Counted from the first letter of the stretch, positions 19,315 to 28,527 are shown. The stretch is 64,000 bases of DNA from CADCWN01 sp046328475 (GCA_046328475.1 JAXLWN010000034.1:8896-72895); one strand, 5' to 3'. The notes: generated from the letters alone by a model not told the origin. A program made the numbers and translations.

Positions 19315-19722
19315 TCCCAGCCGCTGGGTGAGGCTGTACCAGTTGCCGGAGTTGTCCTTGAAGACGGCTTCGATGCCATAGGGTTGCGCCTCGGGGGCCG
19401 AGAGGAACTCGACGCCCTGCGCGCTCAGTTCCGCGTAGGCCGCGCGGCAGTCGTCGGTCGCGAAGACGCCGGTGCCCATCGCGCCCTTCGCGACCAGGCC
19501 CTTGATCTGCTCGGCGGTGGCGTTGTCCATCATCGGGCTCGGGGCGATCTTGTAGAGCACGATCTCCAGGTCGGGCTGCCCCTTCGGGCCGACCGTCAGC
19601 CAGCGGAAATCGCCCATCGATTGGTCGGTGCGGACCTCGAAGCCGAGTTTGTCGGTGTAGAACGACAGGGCGGCCTCCTGATCGAGCACATAGATCGTGG
19701 TATGGGACAGCCTGCTGATCAT
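19312..19722 (-). CDS. VOC-family (glyoxalase/dioxygenase fold) protein
   Basis: This 136-residue protein has two beta-alpha-beta-beta-beta modules: LSHTTIYVLDQEAALSFYTD with KLGFEVRTD, and TGVFATDDCRAAYAELSAQG with FKDNSGNWYSLTQ. GGAGTG precedes the ATG at 19722. An upstream start at 19761 has no support. Proteins this close to KLGFEV types are often small metalloenzymes or resistance proteins. The AraC-type regulator upstream on the same strand is a common partner of such VOC genes, which suggests local control. Confidence 0.85.
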   Translation of the reverse strand: MISRLSHTTIYVLDQEAALSFYTDKLGFEVRTDQSMGDFRWLTVGPKGQPDLEIVLYKIAPSPMMDNATAEQIKGLVAKGAMGTGVFATDDCRAAYAELSAQGVEFLSAPEAQPYGIEAVFKDNSGNWYSLTQRLG

Positions 19723-20014
19723 CCCTGGCACTCCTTCCGCATAATGATTAACAATCGACAATTGACGAGCAACAATGGCCCTGCTGCGCGAGTTGCCTCA
19801 CCCGGCAAAGCGTAGTGCAGGGCAACGCGGTGGGCTTCTCCAAAATTGGCCGATTCTGCAACTGGCGGCCGTGACCGGAGGCCGGGCCTGGAGACTGCGA
19901 GCGATACCTGCGCAGTAGGGCGCGATGTCACGCGCGGGCGAAGTATTTCGTCTCCTGGATGACGGCGGCTGCGCCACAACCCGGCGGTGACGATCGCGCC
20001 AGCCACCAGCGCGG

Positions 20015-20490
20015 CATGGCCTGCTGGTCCCGCTGGCGCACCGCCTCTCCGGCTACACCACCCTCCACTACGAGTTGACGGCGTAGGCGTTCAGCCTCTC
20101 ACGCCGCGAAGGTCGCCGCGCTCGCCTTGCCGCTCATCGAATCGGCATTGAGTAGAGTTTATGCAGAATAAGCCAAGCGGGGCCAGAATGGTATCTGGGA
20201 AAACAAGTGATGGTCATGTGGCCGTCAATCCGGGGTTGCCGGGCAATGCCGACGCCCAATCCGGGCCGTGCGCGGCAAAACTGACCGGGTCGGCGATCCA
20301 CGCGCACGCCCGGTTGCTCGCTGGCCCGAGGCCCAACATGCAGCACGGGCGCTCGCACGGAAACACCCGCTGCTGCAGGGCATCCTGGTCCCGCGCGCAC
20401 CGACTCGCTGGCTACTCCACCCTCCGCTGCACGAGTTGACGGCGTAGGCGTTCCAGCCCCTCACGCCGTGAATGTCGCCGCGCTCACCCG
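20015..20490. repeat. Diverged duplicate of the AraC 3' end
   Basis: About 115 bases at 20015-20130 and 20375-20490 are diverged direct copies. Both contain GTTGACGGCGTAGGCGTT and a shared GTCGCCGCGCTC. On the minus strand the second copy carries the likely AraC C-terminus (SAATFTA then stop) and the first copy an equivalent SAATFAA then stop. The whole stretch 19723-20470 is otherwise without a credible gene and looks decayed. Confidence 0.6.
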
Positions 20491-20947
20491 ATCGTCCGCC
20501 GCAGGAAGCACATCGGAATCGCCGGGGCCTGCGCCGCGATCTGCGCCCTGGCCGCCGGGCGTGGAGCATCTCGTCGCGGTAGGCGCTGGGCGCGATGCCA
20601 CCCGGCGAAGAGGGCTGAAGAAGCCGACGCTGCGGAAGCCGACGGCGAAGCGGGCCTCTCGGTGACGCCAAGATCGCCGTCGGTGAGAGTGCCTTAGCGC
20701 GCTCGATCCGGCGCTGCGTCAGGTACTGGTGCGGGGGTCTGGTCGAGGCCTTGCCGGAAGAGGCGGATGACATGGAAGCGTGAGCAATAGGCCTGCCGCG
20801 GCGATCTGCTCCAGGTCGAGCGGCGGTGATAGGAGGCGTCGATGAAGGCTCGCGCGCGCGTCGCAGGCGAGGGTCGGGGGGGGTGGAAAACGCCCCTTGT
20901 GACGGCGCTGGTGAGCGGCGAACCGTGGCGGGACGCGGGCGCTGCAT
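20470..20947 (-). CDS. AraC-family transcriptional regulator, frameshifted
   Basis: GGAGGAG precedes ATG at 20947. Pieces in three frames rebuild the C-terminal double helix-turn-helix: ARAFIDASYHRR, then SRFHVIRLFRQGLDQTP, HQYLTQRRIERAKAL, and IAPSAYRDEML. At least four frame changes are needed within about 480 bases. AraC proteins bind DNA and usually activate a nearby promoter. The VOC gene downstream on the same strand is the natural candidate. As written it cannot give a full product. Confidence 0.65.
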
Positions 20948-21119
20948 CGGCTCCTCCCAAGCTGACGAACAAATCCAGGGGTAGACAGTAGACCCTATGT
21001 TCCTGAAAATCTTACAACGAATGGTCGGTGCGGTAAAGCCTGCCGCTGCGCGTATTCGTCGCCTCCGCGTCGTTCTCACACCGGGATTGGTGTGCGGCGA
21101 AGGGGGTGACGGGGTGAAG

Positions 21120-22353
21120 ATGCGGTGGCGCGGCTGGGGAGGCGTGTTCGTGTGGCTAGCGGTCTGCGCGCTGATCGCCTGCAGCACCGCGCCAACCCCC
21201 ACGCCCGGTATACCAACGCCCCTGCCAGCACCCTATGCTCGCCAACGAGCGCACCAACACATGCCGCTGCGCCGTCACAACCCGCCGCGACGGCTACGGG
21301 CGCCGCTCCGACGCCAAACCGCCAGCAACGCGCCTACCCATGGCGGCACCTACCGCCACCCCAGGTGGCAGTTCGCCCGCGCCGCAGGATGGGACGATGC
21401 TGCTGCTGGTGACGAATTTCGGGGCGCGGCAGATCTCCTGGGTGGACCCGGCGCGCGGGGTGATCGCGCAAGTGGAGGTCGGGGCTGCGCCGTGGGGGGT
21501 GGCGACGGCGGGGGGCCGGGCGTATGTCTCCACGGCGGAAGGGGTCGCGGTGGTGGACATGGCGGCGCGGCGGCGGGTGGCATTGGTGCCCTATCTGGCC
21601 GAGGTCGGGTCGCCGGGGTCGGGCGAGTATCGCGCCGGGGGGATGGGCATCGCGCTCTCGCCCGATGGGGCGCGAGTGTATGTGGGGATCAATCTGCCGG
21701 GCGGCAACGGGCGGCTGGAGGTGCTGGACACGGCGCAGTTGCGCATGGTGGGTAGCGCGACCGTCGGGGTGCGACCGTTCGATGTGGCGGTGAGCCGCGA
21801 CGGTCGGGTTATCTACAGCATCGACCACGATTCCTTCTCGGTGACGATCGTGGAGGCGGCGACGCTGGCGACGCGCACCGTGGCGATCGCCCCGGTCGGG
21901 CGCGATGCCTATGCCAAGATGCACTATGGGGTGATCGGGCCGGATGATCGCTTGCTGCTGCCGATCATGGGTCGCGCCCTGGTGCACCTGGCCCCGGCGG
22001 GCGATTTCACCACCACACCGCTGTCGGCGAATACGCATCAGCACGGCGCAGCACTGACGCCCGACGGTCTGCGCTTGCTGGTCGTCGGCACCGGACCAGC
22101 CGGGCAGGCGACGGGCGGCGCGAGCCTGACGGTCCTCGACCTGGCAAGCGGTGCCGAGCGCATCCTGCCGCTCGCGCGCCCGCACGAGAAGGTCGCGGTC
22201 AGCCCCGACGGCCGCACCGCGTACCTGACCGGGGGCTACACCCTCGCCAGCGGTGCCTGGGACGGCATCACCGTCATCGACCTGGAGACCGGCGCGACGC
22301 GCGAGGTCGCGGTGCCGGGGCTGCCGTTGGATATCGTCGTTGTCGCGAACTGA
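21120..22353 (+). CDS. Lipoprotein with YVTN-type beta-propeller, frameshifted in the linker
   Basis: The start at 21120 gives a signal peptide with lipobox (VWLAVCALIAC), then STAPTPTPGIPTP. Two frame changes in the Thr/Pro/Ala linker (near 21225 and 21340) lead to the propeller frame. That frame is open to the stop at 22353: TMLLLVTNFGARQISWVDP, YVSTAEGVAVVDMA, GIALSPDGARVYVGINLP, KVAVSPDGRTAYLTGG. Seven-bladed YVTN repeats of this kind occur in surface proteins that bind partners rather than act as enzymes. It ends 18 bases from a convergent lipoprotein gene. Confidence 0.75.
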
Positions 22354-22371
22354 AACGCTGCGTGAGCCACG

Positions 22372-22908
22372 CTACTCACGAACAAGGCCGACGCGCAACG
22401 TCAGCCCGCCGATCCCGGTGATCCGCGTCGGCGTGGTGGCGCGGTAGCCTGTCGGCACCAAAACCTCCACGCTATACTCCTCCATCGGACAACTTGTGCT
22501 GAGGTAGAAGCTCACCTTCCCCGAGTCGTTTGTCATTTTAGGAGCATCGAGCGGGCCAACGCCGGGGCGCGTCATCACGACCGGTACATCTGCCAGCGAT
22601 GGTTCATCGCCGCCCTGCTTTCCATCCCCATAATCATCTTGCCAGACGAAGACTGAAGTACCCCAGAAGCAATCGGCGACTCCGGAACGTGTCGGCGTGC
22701 CGCGTGGGCGCGTCGGGGTGAACAGAATCAAATCCGAACCGGTCGGCTGGATCACAAGAATGGTAGGGGGTGGCGCGGAATTGGTCGAGGTAGGAGGCAC
22801 CGTCGTAGCGGTGACAGCGGAATGTAGCGATGGCTGGCAAGCAGCCAGCAAGAGAGCAGCGAGGAGGACGATTGCGCCGGGTCTACACCGTCGGAGGTAA
22901 TGGTGCAT
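22372..22908 (-). CDS. Lipoprotein of unknown function
   Basis: This 178-residue protein starts MHHYLRRCRPGAIVLLAALL with lipobox LLAAC. A Ser/Thr/Pro linker of about 30 residues is followed by a compact domain (FVWQDDYGDGKQGGDEPSLA, DVPVVMTRPG, SGKVSFYLSTSCPMEEYSVE). The DDYGDGKQ and VPVV arrangement resembles SdrD-B or carboxypeptidase-regulatory-like beta-sandwich modules, which is a guess. GAGGAG lies eight bases before the ATG at 22908. Confidence 0.7.
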   Translation of the reverse strand: MHHYLRRCRPGAIVLLAALLLAACQPSLHSAVTATTVPPTSTNSAPPPTILVIQPTGSDLILFTPTRPRGTPTRSGVADCFWGTSVFVWQDDYGDGKQGGDEPSLADVPVVMTRPGVGPLDAPKMTNDSGKVSFYLSTSCPMEEYSVEVLVPTGYRATTPTRITGIGGLTLRVGLVRE

Positions 22909-23012
22909 GACGATGCTCCTCGCCAGTGCGTTTGGCAACGACTATACGACTCCGCTTGTGCGCCGCCCGGTGGCTGATTTTCTCCGGGCGGCGCACGATT
23001 CTCGCAGTTCGT

Positions 23013-23029
23013 TTACCAAAGTTTGGTAA
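23013..23029. repeat. Dispersed palindrome TTACCAAAGTTTGGTAA, copy 1
   Basis: A perfect 8-1-8 inverted repeat lies between the lipoprotein start and the stop of the PLP-enzyme gene. Identical copies occur at 31346 and 46821. Confidence 0.75.
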
Positions 23030-23043
23030 CGGCTCCCACATCC

Positions 23044-24207
23044 TCACGCCTCCCGACGTACCGTCTCCACGGCTTCCGCCAGCAGATCGAGGTCCGATTC
23101 GTCGGTGAAGCAGGCGACCGAGCTGCGGACGCTGGTGCCGTTGAGCGCGGGGCGGGTGAGGATGTTCCAGCGTTCGCGCAGGGCGGGGGCGAGATCGGTG
23201 CCGGGGACCCCCTCCAGGCTGAAGGTGACGATGCCGGTGCCGTCGCGCGGGTCGCGCGGGCTGCGGACGGCGACGCCGGGGATGCGGGCGAAGTTGCGGT
23301 GGAGGTGCGCGGCGAGTCGGTGGGCGTGCGCGGCGATTGCCTCCAGGTCGAGGTCGGCGACGAAGGTGGCGGCGACGGCCATCGCCGAGTCGGACGCGAA
23401 GACGCGCCCGCCATACTCGTAGCGCCGCGCGCCGGGGATGAACTCCAGGCGATCCATGTCGATCCCGCCGCCGGTGGTGGCGCGGCTGCCGGTCCAGGTG
23501 ACGGTCAGGCGGTCGAGTAGATCGCGGCGGATGTAGAGGCCCGCCGAGGGGTAGGGGCCGAGCAGCCACTTGTAGCCGACGAAGCCGTAGAAGTCGCAGC
23601 CGAGCGCGCGGACATCGACCGGGAACTGGCCGAGCGACTGCGCGCCGTCGAAGAAGATCAGCGCCCCCCGCTCGTGCGCGAGGCGCACCATCTCCTCGAC
23701 CGGCAGGATCGTGCCATCCTCGGTCGTGACGTGGCTGGCGGCGACCAGGCGCGTGCGCTCGGAGAGGCAGGCCGCGAAGCCATCGAGGAACGTGGCGTGG
23801 TCCATCGACACCGGCGCGCGGCGGATGACGACGCCGAAGCGCCGCGCGATGTTGAGCAGCGGCGTGACGAGCGAGGGGTGCTCCTGGTCGGTGATCACCA
23901 CCTCGTCGCCCGCCTGCCAGGGCAGTCCCTCCACCACGATGTTGACGGCACCGGAGAATTGCGTGGTGAAGGCGATCTCGTCGGGATCGGCACCCAGGAG
24001 GGTGGCGAGTTGCTGGTGCGCCCAGTCGGCGCGGGTCAACTCCTCGGCGTGGGCCAGCAGCAGGCCGGGGCCATACTCGGTGACGTGATTCGGCAGGCGC
24101 ACCAGTTCGTCGCCGACCGCACGCGGCAGCGGGGCCATGCCGCCGGTGTTGAGGTGCGTGATGTGGGCCAGCGCGGGGATGTCCTGGCGGGCGGTACCGA
24201 GGGCCAT
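23044..24207 (-). CDS. Class V aminotransferase-fold PLP enzyme
   Basis: This protein has 387 residues of the cysteine-desulfurase/isopenicillin-N-epimerase-like group. AAGGAGG precedes the ATG. Markers are HLNTGGMAPLPRAV at the N-terminus, the cofactor aspartate in LIFFDGAQSLGQFPVDVRA, and the Schiff-base lysine in DFYGFVGYKWLLGP. The C-terminal domain includes ILTRPALNGTSVRSSVACF. It lacks an obvious desulfurase active-site cysteine loop that I can point to, so the reaction (epimerase, lyase or desulfurase) is open. No Isc/Suf genes lie nearby. Confidence 0.85.
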   Translation of the reverse strand: MALGTARQDIPALAHITHLNTGGMAPLPRAVGDELVRLPNHVTEYGPGLLLAHAEELTRADWAHQQLATLLGADPDEIAFTTQFSGAVNIVVEGLPWQAGDEVVITDQEHPSLVTPLLNIARRFGVVIRRAPVSMDHATFLDGFAACLSERTRLVAASHVTTEDGTILPVEEMVRLAHERGALIFFDGAQSLGQFPVDVRALGCDFYGFVGYKWLLGPYPSAGLYIRRDLLDRLTVTWTGSRATTGGGIDMDRLEFIPGARRYEYGGRVFASDSAMAVAATFVADLDLEAIAAHAHRLAAHLHRNFARIPGVAVRSPRDPRDGTGIVTFSLEGVPGTDLAPALRERWNILTRPALNGTSVRSSVACFTDESDLDLLAEAVETVRREA

Positions 24208-24221
24208 GGTGCCTCCTTAGT

Positions 24222-24332
24222 CGTCGAGCGTAGGACGTAAAGCGGAGAGCGTGTAACGCGGTTGCGTCGGCGGCTATTCTCCACCTTTTGCGCCCTACGC
24301 TCAACGCGCTACGTTCAACGTTCTACAACTCA
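24222..24332. repeat. Inverted heptamer-like arms between tandem genes
   Basis: GAGCGTAGGACGTAAAGCGG (from about 24227) and, inverted, CCCTACGCTCAACGCGCTAC with CGTTCAACGTTCTACAACTC (24295-24332) flank a spacer of about 30 bases. The right arm contains the stop codon of the SDR gene. Confidence 0.65.
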
Positions 24333-25103
24333 AGCCAGCCGACCACCGTCGATCGTGAACGCGCCGCCGGTGATATAGGAGGCGTCGTCGCTGCAGAGAA
24401 AGGCGACGAACGCGGCAACTTCGTCGGGGCGACCGTAGCGCCGCATGGGGATCAGCGTGCTGTTGGTCTGCCGCGCCGCGCCCGGATCGGCCGGGTTGGC
24501 CGCTGCTTCCAGCGCCTCCATCATCCGCGTCTCGATCAGGCCGGGACAGACAGCGTTGACCCGGATGCCGTCACCCGCCAGCCCCTTCGCCGCCGATTTG
24601 GTGATGCCATTCACGGCGTGCTTGCTCGCCGAATAGGCAACCAGCACAGGAGAGCCCATCAGACCGGCGATCGAGGCGGTGTTGACGATTGCGCCGCCAC
24701 CACGGGCGCGCATCAGCGGTGCCAGCGTCTTGATCCCAAGCCAGACGCCCTTCACATTGATAGCGAGCACGCGGTCGAACATCTCCTCGGGGTAGTCGAG
24801 CACCGGGACAATCGCACCCTCGATACCGGCATTGTTGAAGAGGCAATCGACGCCCCCGAAGCGCGCCGTCGCCTCCTCGGCCACGCGCGCCCAGTCGGCG
24901 GCAAGGCTCACATCGGCCACCACGGCCAACCCCTCGCCGCCCGCCGCAGCGACCTGCGCCACCACCCCATCGAGCGCCGCTCGCTCCAGATCCACCGCGA
25001 CGACGTGCGCCCCTTCCTGCCCGAAGCGCACCGCCGCCGCCCGCCCGATCCCCCCGGCCGCGCCGGTCACCACAACCACCTTGCCCGCGAATCGCGCACT
25101 CAT
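24330..25103 (-). CDS. Short-chain dehydrogenase/reductase (classical SDR)
   Basis: This NAD(P)-dependent oxidoreductase has 257 residues. The cofactor motif TGAAGGIGRAAAVRF, the adenine-binding aspartate in VVADVS, the NNAG motif (LFNNAGIEG), and the catalytic Ser-Tyr-Lys (NTASIAG, YSASKHA) are all present. The C-terminus ends YITGGAFTIDGGRLA as in FabG-like members. GGAGGG precedes the ATG at 25103. The frame extends upstream but without family sequence. The substrate is unknown. It sits upstream of the PLP enzyme on the same strand. Confidence 0.92.
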   Translation of the reverse strand: MSARFAGKVVVVTGAAGGIGRAAAVRFGQEGAHVVAVDLERAALDGVVAQVAAAGGEGLAVVADVSLAADWARVAEEATARFGGVDCLFNNAGIEGAIVPVLDYPEEMFDRVLAINVKGVWLGIKTLAPLMRARGGGAIVNTASIAGLMGSPVLVAYSASKHAVNGITKSAAKGLAGDGIRVNAVCPGLIETRMMEALEAAANPADPGAARQTNSTLIPMRRYGRPDEVAAFVAFLCSDDASYITGGAFTIDGGRLA

Positions 25104-25210
25104 GGCCAGCCCTCCCGCGCAGCGTGGCTTCATTTCCGACCTGATCCGGCCGCTACGATACGCGCGAGCACAAGTGGCGTCAAGCAGAGTACCGGAATGC
25201 CAGGGGCAAC

Positions 25211-25591
25211 TCAGCGACGGCGGCGCGCGAGGGTGAGGGCGATGCGGAGACTGGCACGCCAACTCTCGGCGACGGTGGCGAGGAAGTGATCGGCCTGCTC
25301 GGGCGAGGCGGCGACGAGGAAGGCGCGCAGTTGCGCGTTCAGCGCGGCGTCGGCGTGCAGCGGGCCGAGGATGAGGTCGAGCGGGTCGGGGAGAAGCTCG
25401 GCGGTGCTGGTCTCCAGGGTGCGCGCCAGCCGGTCGAGCAGCGCCGGGTCGGGGTCGGCGAGGGCGTCGTCCTCCAGGGCGACGATCGCCTCGGGCGGCA
25501 CCCCCGCGAAGGCGGCCAGCGTCTCCTGCGACCAGCCGCGCCGGTGCCTCAATTCGCGCAGGCGCGATCCGCTCACGCTCCCCCCATGCAT
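25211..25591 (-). CDS. XRE-family helix-turn-helix protein
   Basis: This protein has 126 residues. The N-terminal Cro/C1-type HTH reads LRELRHRRGWSQETLAAFAG then VPPEAIVALEDD. A helical C-terminal half of about 70 residues (AALNAQLRAFLVAASPEQAD) has no family I recognise. The start at 25591 is chosen because it places the HTH at the N-terminus. It is probably a DNA-binding regulator of neighbouring genes, divergent from the lipid kinase. Confidence 0.75.
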   Translation of the reverse strand: MHGGSVSGSRLRELRHRRGWSQETLAAFAGVPPEAIVALEDDALADPDPALLDRLARTLETSTAELLPDPLDLILGPLHADAALNAQLRAFLVAASPEQADHFLATVAESWRASLRIALTLARRRR

Positions 25592-25720
25592 TGCTCGGGC
25601 TGCCGACGCCATTATAGCGGTGCCCGGTTGAGGACGGGTGGAGGAGATTCCTGGCCCGGGAGTTGCATTCGCGAGGCGCGAGGCATATGTCGTACCTCGC
25701 AAGAGAACGAAGAGGCGAGC

Positions 25721-26707
25721 GTGCAAACCCGGAATGCGGAACTCGAAACCCGGCAGACAACCGCGACGCGGGCGTGGCTGATCGAGAACCCGGTGGCCGG
25801 ACAGGGCGATTGGGCCGAGCAGATCGCCGCCGCGCAGGCAACATTGCGCGCGGCCGGGTGGGAGGTGGCGCTGCACCGCACGGCGAAGCAGGGCGACGCC
25901 ACGGCGCTGGCCCGTGCGGCCGTGGAGGACGGTGCCGATGTCGTCATCGTCGCCGGGGGTGATGGGACGGTCAACGAGGCGCTGCAAGGGCTGGCCGGGC
26001 AACGTCGCACGGCGCTGGCGGTCCTGCCCGGCGGCACGGTGAATGTCTGGGCGACCGAGCTGGGTGCCGACCAGCACGAGGTCGACATCGCGCGGCGCAT
26101 CGCGACCGGCAGGCGGCACGCGGTCGATCTGGGTAAGGTGAACGACCGCTATTTCTTGATGATGGCGAGCGTCGGCTTCGACGCCGAGGCGAATGCCACT
26201 GTCGTCGAGAGCGGGTCGCTGAAGCGCCTGAAGCGCCGGGTCGGCCCGGCCGCCTACGCGCTCGGTGCCCTGCTGACGCTCGGCCGCTTCCGCTCAAGGC
26301 GCGTGGCGCTTTCCATCGACGGCGCACCGGTCAACCGCCACTTATTGATGCTCATTCTCGGTAACACGCGACTCTACGGCGGCATCGCCGAGATCACCTA
26401 CCGCGCGAGGGCGGACGATGGCCTGCTCGATGTCTGCGTCCTCGCCGGGCGCGGACCGCTCGATCTAGTCCGGCGTGGCTGGTCGGTGCTACGCCGCCAG
26501 CATGCGGCCGACCCGGCGATCGACTATCGCCGCGCGCGACGGGTCGTCCTCGATCCGCCGGAACCACTGCGCATCCAGGCCGATGGCGAGGATATCGGCA
26601 CTACCCCGGCCACCTTCACCGTCGTCCCCAACGCGCTGGAGGTGATCGTCCTCTCCGAGACACCGCCGGGATTCCTGGGCGACGCGGAGCAGAAGGGAGA
26701 AGGGTGA
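25721..26707 (+). CDS. Diacylglycerol/sphingosine-type lipid kinase
   Basis: This DAGK-catalytic-domain protein has 328 residues. The ATP-site glycine-rich motif is VIVAGGDGTVNEALQGLA, followed by TALAVLPGGTVNVWATELG and the C-terminal beta domain (RARADDGLLDVCVLAGRGPL, LRIQADGEDIG). It phosphorylates a membrane lipid at the cytosolic face. GTG at 25721 after AGAGG is the likely start. The last residues (QKGEG) are encoded by the beginning of a purine-rich repeat. Confidence 0.88.
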   Translation: MQTRNAELETRQTTATRAWLIENPVAGQGDWAEQIAAAQATLRAAGWEVALHRTAKQGDATALARAAVEDGADVVIVAGGDGTVNEALQGLAGQRRTALAVLPGGTVNVWATELGADQHEVDIARRIATGRRHAVDLGKVNDRYFLMMASVGFDAEANATVVESGSLKRLKRRVGPAAYALGALLTLGRFRSRRVALSIDGAPVNRHLLMLILGNTRLYGGIAEITYRARADDGLLDVCVLAGRGPLDLVRRGWSVLRRQHAADPAIDYRRARRVVLDPPEPLRIQADGEDIGTTPATFTVVPNALEVIVLSETPPGFLGDAEQKGEG

Positions 26708-26844
26708 GGGGAGAAGGGTGACAGAATTCGCATCGCCCGCTGGTAGCGATATCTCGTCTGCTCTCTGGAATCATTCTCATTTTAGGTATGTACTACCAAT
26801 CACCCTTCCCCTTTCTCCCTTCCCCCTTCTCCCTTCCTCCCTCA
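26689..26844. repeat. GGAGAAGGGTGA-type inverted element between convergent genes
   Basis: The left arm AGAAGGGAGAAGGGTGAGGG and on starts inside the lipid kinase 3' end and contains its stop. The right arm (26798-26844) is CACCCTTCCCCTTTCTCCCT and on, and contains the stop of the minus-strand gene. An AT-richer spacer of about 80 bases separates them. Confidence 0.8.
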
Positions 26845-27114
26845 CTCGTCGTCCCGTCCGGTCGCCTCGCGTTCGCGCAGCTCCATGATGGCCCATTGCT
26901 CGTCGCGCAGGTCGCGCCAGACGCGCGTGCGCAGCGTCGGGCGATCCTCCTCGCGCCAGGGGCGTGTCTGCTCGCGGGCGATGCGCTCGCGCGTGCGCTC
27001 ACCCCGCCGCCGACGCTCGGCACGGTCGAGGCGTCCCAGCCGAGCCAGTTCCCGGCGATCTGGCAACCCCTCGCGCATGGTGCCATCCCGCGCGTCAAAG
27101 TCTTGATCACGCAT
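26842..27114 (-). CDS. Small highly charged hypothetical protein
   Basis: About 90 residues, rich in Arg, Glu and Asp (MRDQDFDARDGTMREGLPD, then RRELARLGRLDRAERRRRGE). No family is recognised, and it is probably helical. A GTG at 27129 would add five residues. It starts 43 bases after the stop of the RIO kinase gene on the same strand, so co-transcription is likely. Confidence 0.45.
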   Translation of the reverse strand: MRDQDFDARDGTMREGLPDRRELARLGRLDRAERRRRGERTRERIAREQTRPWREEDRPTLRTRVWRDLRDEQWAIMELREREATGRDDE

Positions 27115-27126
27115 TGTCGTCCCCGT

Positions 27127-27162
27127 CACTCATTACTCATTACTCAGCACTCAGCACTCACC
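27127..27162. repeat. Heptamer array (ACTCATT/ACTCAGC x5)
   Basis: Five tandem heptamers overlap the stop codon of the RIO kinase gene (27158-27160). On the coding strand they read purine-rich (GAGTGCT, GAGTAAT). Confidence 0.8.
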
Positions 27163-28075
27163 AGATGCCCCCCTGGTGACGGAGCCAGAGTTCGCGCGCG
27201 ATGGCGGGCGGGTCGGCGACGACGCCGTAGCGCACGAAGTAGCGGTAGGTGCGGTCGATGTCGCGGGCGAAGAGGGGAAAGAGGCCGGAGTTGTGGCGCG
27301 GATCGACCGCCTGGGCGAAGTCGATGATCGTGGCGCGGCCATCCCAGTAGAGGATGTTGTAGGCCGAGAGGTCACCGTGGATGCAATCGCAGGCGAGGAA
27401 AAGCTCGATATTCCAGAGCAGGCGATCGAACAACTCCTGGGCCTCCTCGGGCGGGATGTCGACGTGGTGCAGCAGCGGCGCGGGGCCATCCTCATCACCG
27501 AGATAGTCCATCAGCGTGGCGTTGCCGACCTGGTCCAGGGCGCGCGGCACATCGGCCCCCGCAGCGTGGAGGCGGCGCTGCGTGGCAAACTCATACTCGA
27601 TCCAGGAGGAGACCTGCTCCGCGCGCCCGCGCTCCGATCCGGTGCCGCGCTTGCGGCGACGGTCGCGCAGGGGCCGGCCGCGCTCGTCGCGCTGCGCACG
27701 GCTCTCGCGGTAGACGGCGTCGTTGCGCAGGCTGCGGAACATCCGTGGGCGATAAACCTTCGCCGCCAGCAACGGCGCATCCGCCGCCGCGCCGCCCGTG
27801 CAGCAGTAGACGGTCGCCTCCTTGCCGCTCCTGGCGGCCTGGATAACGTCGGCGATCAGATCGCGCTCGTAGAAGTGGGTCAGCGCGGAGAGCACCCAGG
27901 GGCGGTCGTGCTGCCCGGCCAGGAAGGTGGGATCGAAGGGCGGCTTGACCTGGGTATCGAGCGCCTGCTCGCGCAGCCAGCGCTGCACGTCGGCGTTGCT
28001 CTCGTAGCTGGTCTTGGGGATCGGGGCTCGCTGATTCCCGTCAGGGTGGGCATTCACACTCGAAGACTTCGACAT
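27158..28075 (-). CDS. RIO1-type serine/threonine protein kinase
   Basis: This protein has 305 residues. Kinase motifs are SGKEATVYCC (glycine-poor RIO loop), LAAKVYRPRMFR with the ATP lysine, the catalytic loop CIHGDLSAYNILYWDG, and the metal-binding ATIIDFAQAVDP. RIO kinases are atypical kinases or ATPases, and in archaea and eukaryotes they act in small-subunit ribosome maturation. Bacterial members are less studied. AAGGAGCG precedes the ATG at 28075. The upstream region carries two strong hairpins. The small charged gene lies downstream in the same unit. Confidence 0.9.
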   Translation of the reverse strand: MSKSSSVNAHPDGNQRAPIPKTSYESNADVQRWLREQALDTQVKPPFDPTFLAGQHDRPWVLSALTHFYERDLIADVIQAARSGKEATVYCCTGGAAADAPLLAAKVYRPRMFRSLRNDAVYRESRAQRDERGRPLRDRRRKRGTGSERGRAEQVSSWIEYEFATQRRLHAAGADVPRALDQVGNATLMDYLGDEDGPAPLLHHVDIPPEEAQELFDRLLWNIELFLACDCIHGDLSAYNILYWDGRATIIDFAQAVDPRHNSGLFPLFARDIDRTYRYFVRYGVVADPPAIARELWLRHQGGIW

Positions 28076-28130
28076 TCCGGCGTCGCTCCTTGCGCTTCCG
28101 ATGTATCGTCGCGGCCGGGCGCACGCGCAC

Positions 28131-28216
28131 AGCGGCCACGGGTTCAGCCCGTGGCCGCTGCGCCTATCTGCGCCAAGAAGAGGCGCGACCACGGGGCGAG
28201 TGCGCCCGTGGTCGCG
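28131..28216. other. Two tandem related stem-loops upstream of the RIO kinase
   Basis: The first stem is AGCGGCCACGGG-TTCAG-CCCGTGGCCGCT (28131-28159), 12 perfect pairs. The second is CGCGACCACGGG / CCCGTGGTCGCG (28184-28216), also 12 pairs around a 9-base loop. The stems are similar but differ by a compensatory G-C to A-T pair. They lie in the gene-free 28076-28527 region, the leader side of the RIO gene. I see nothing else there. Confidence 0.7.
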
Positions 28217-28527
28217 GCAGACCGGAAGCATCGGAGCGAACCCCGGAGCAACGGGAGCCGCCGATCACCAGGGGCGATCAGGCAGCATCACCGAGCGCTG
28301 GTGGCGCAGGATGCGGTGGGATGCACGCTGATTGTGGGGCGCACTCAGCCGGGGAGGACCACCGAGGTGGCAATTCGCCCGGCACTATTTCGCGGTGTGG
28401 CTGCCAAAATTGCACCTCCTTGCCGAAGAGCGCCGCACATTGCCACGACGGTAGCACGCGCGGGGCCGGATGTCACCGCACTTTGGGACAGGTGGGATTG
28501 TTGTAGCGTCACCGACCATGCCTCACA

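Noticed and set aside
23013..23029. The 17-bp palindrome as part of a CRISPR repeat
   Set aside because: The three copies are thousands of bases apart with no spacers and no cas genes in the window.
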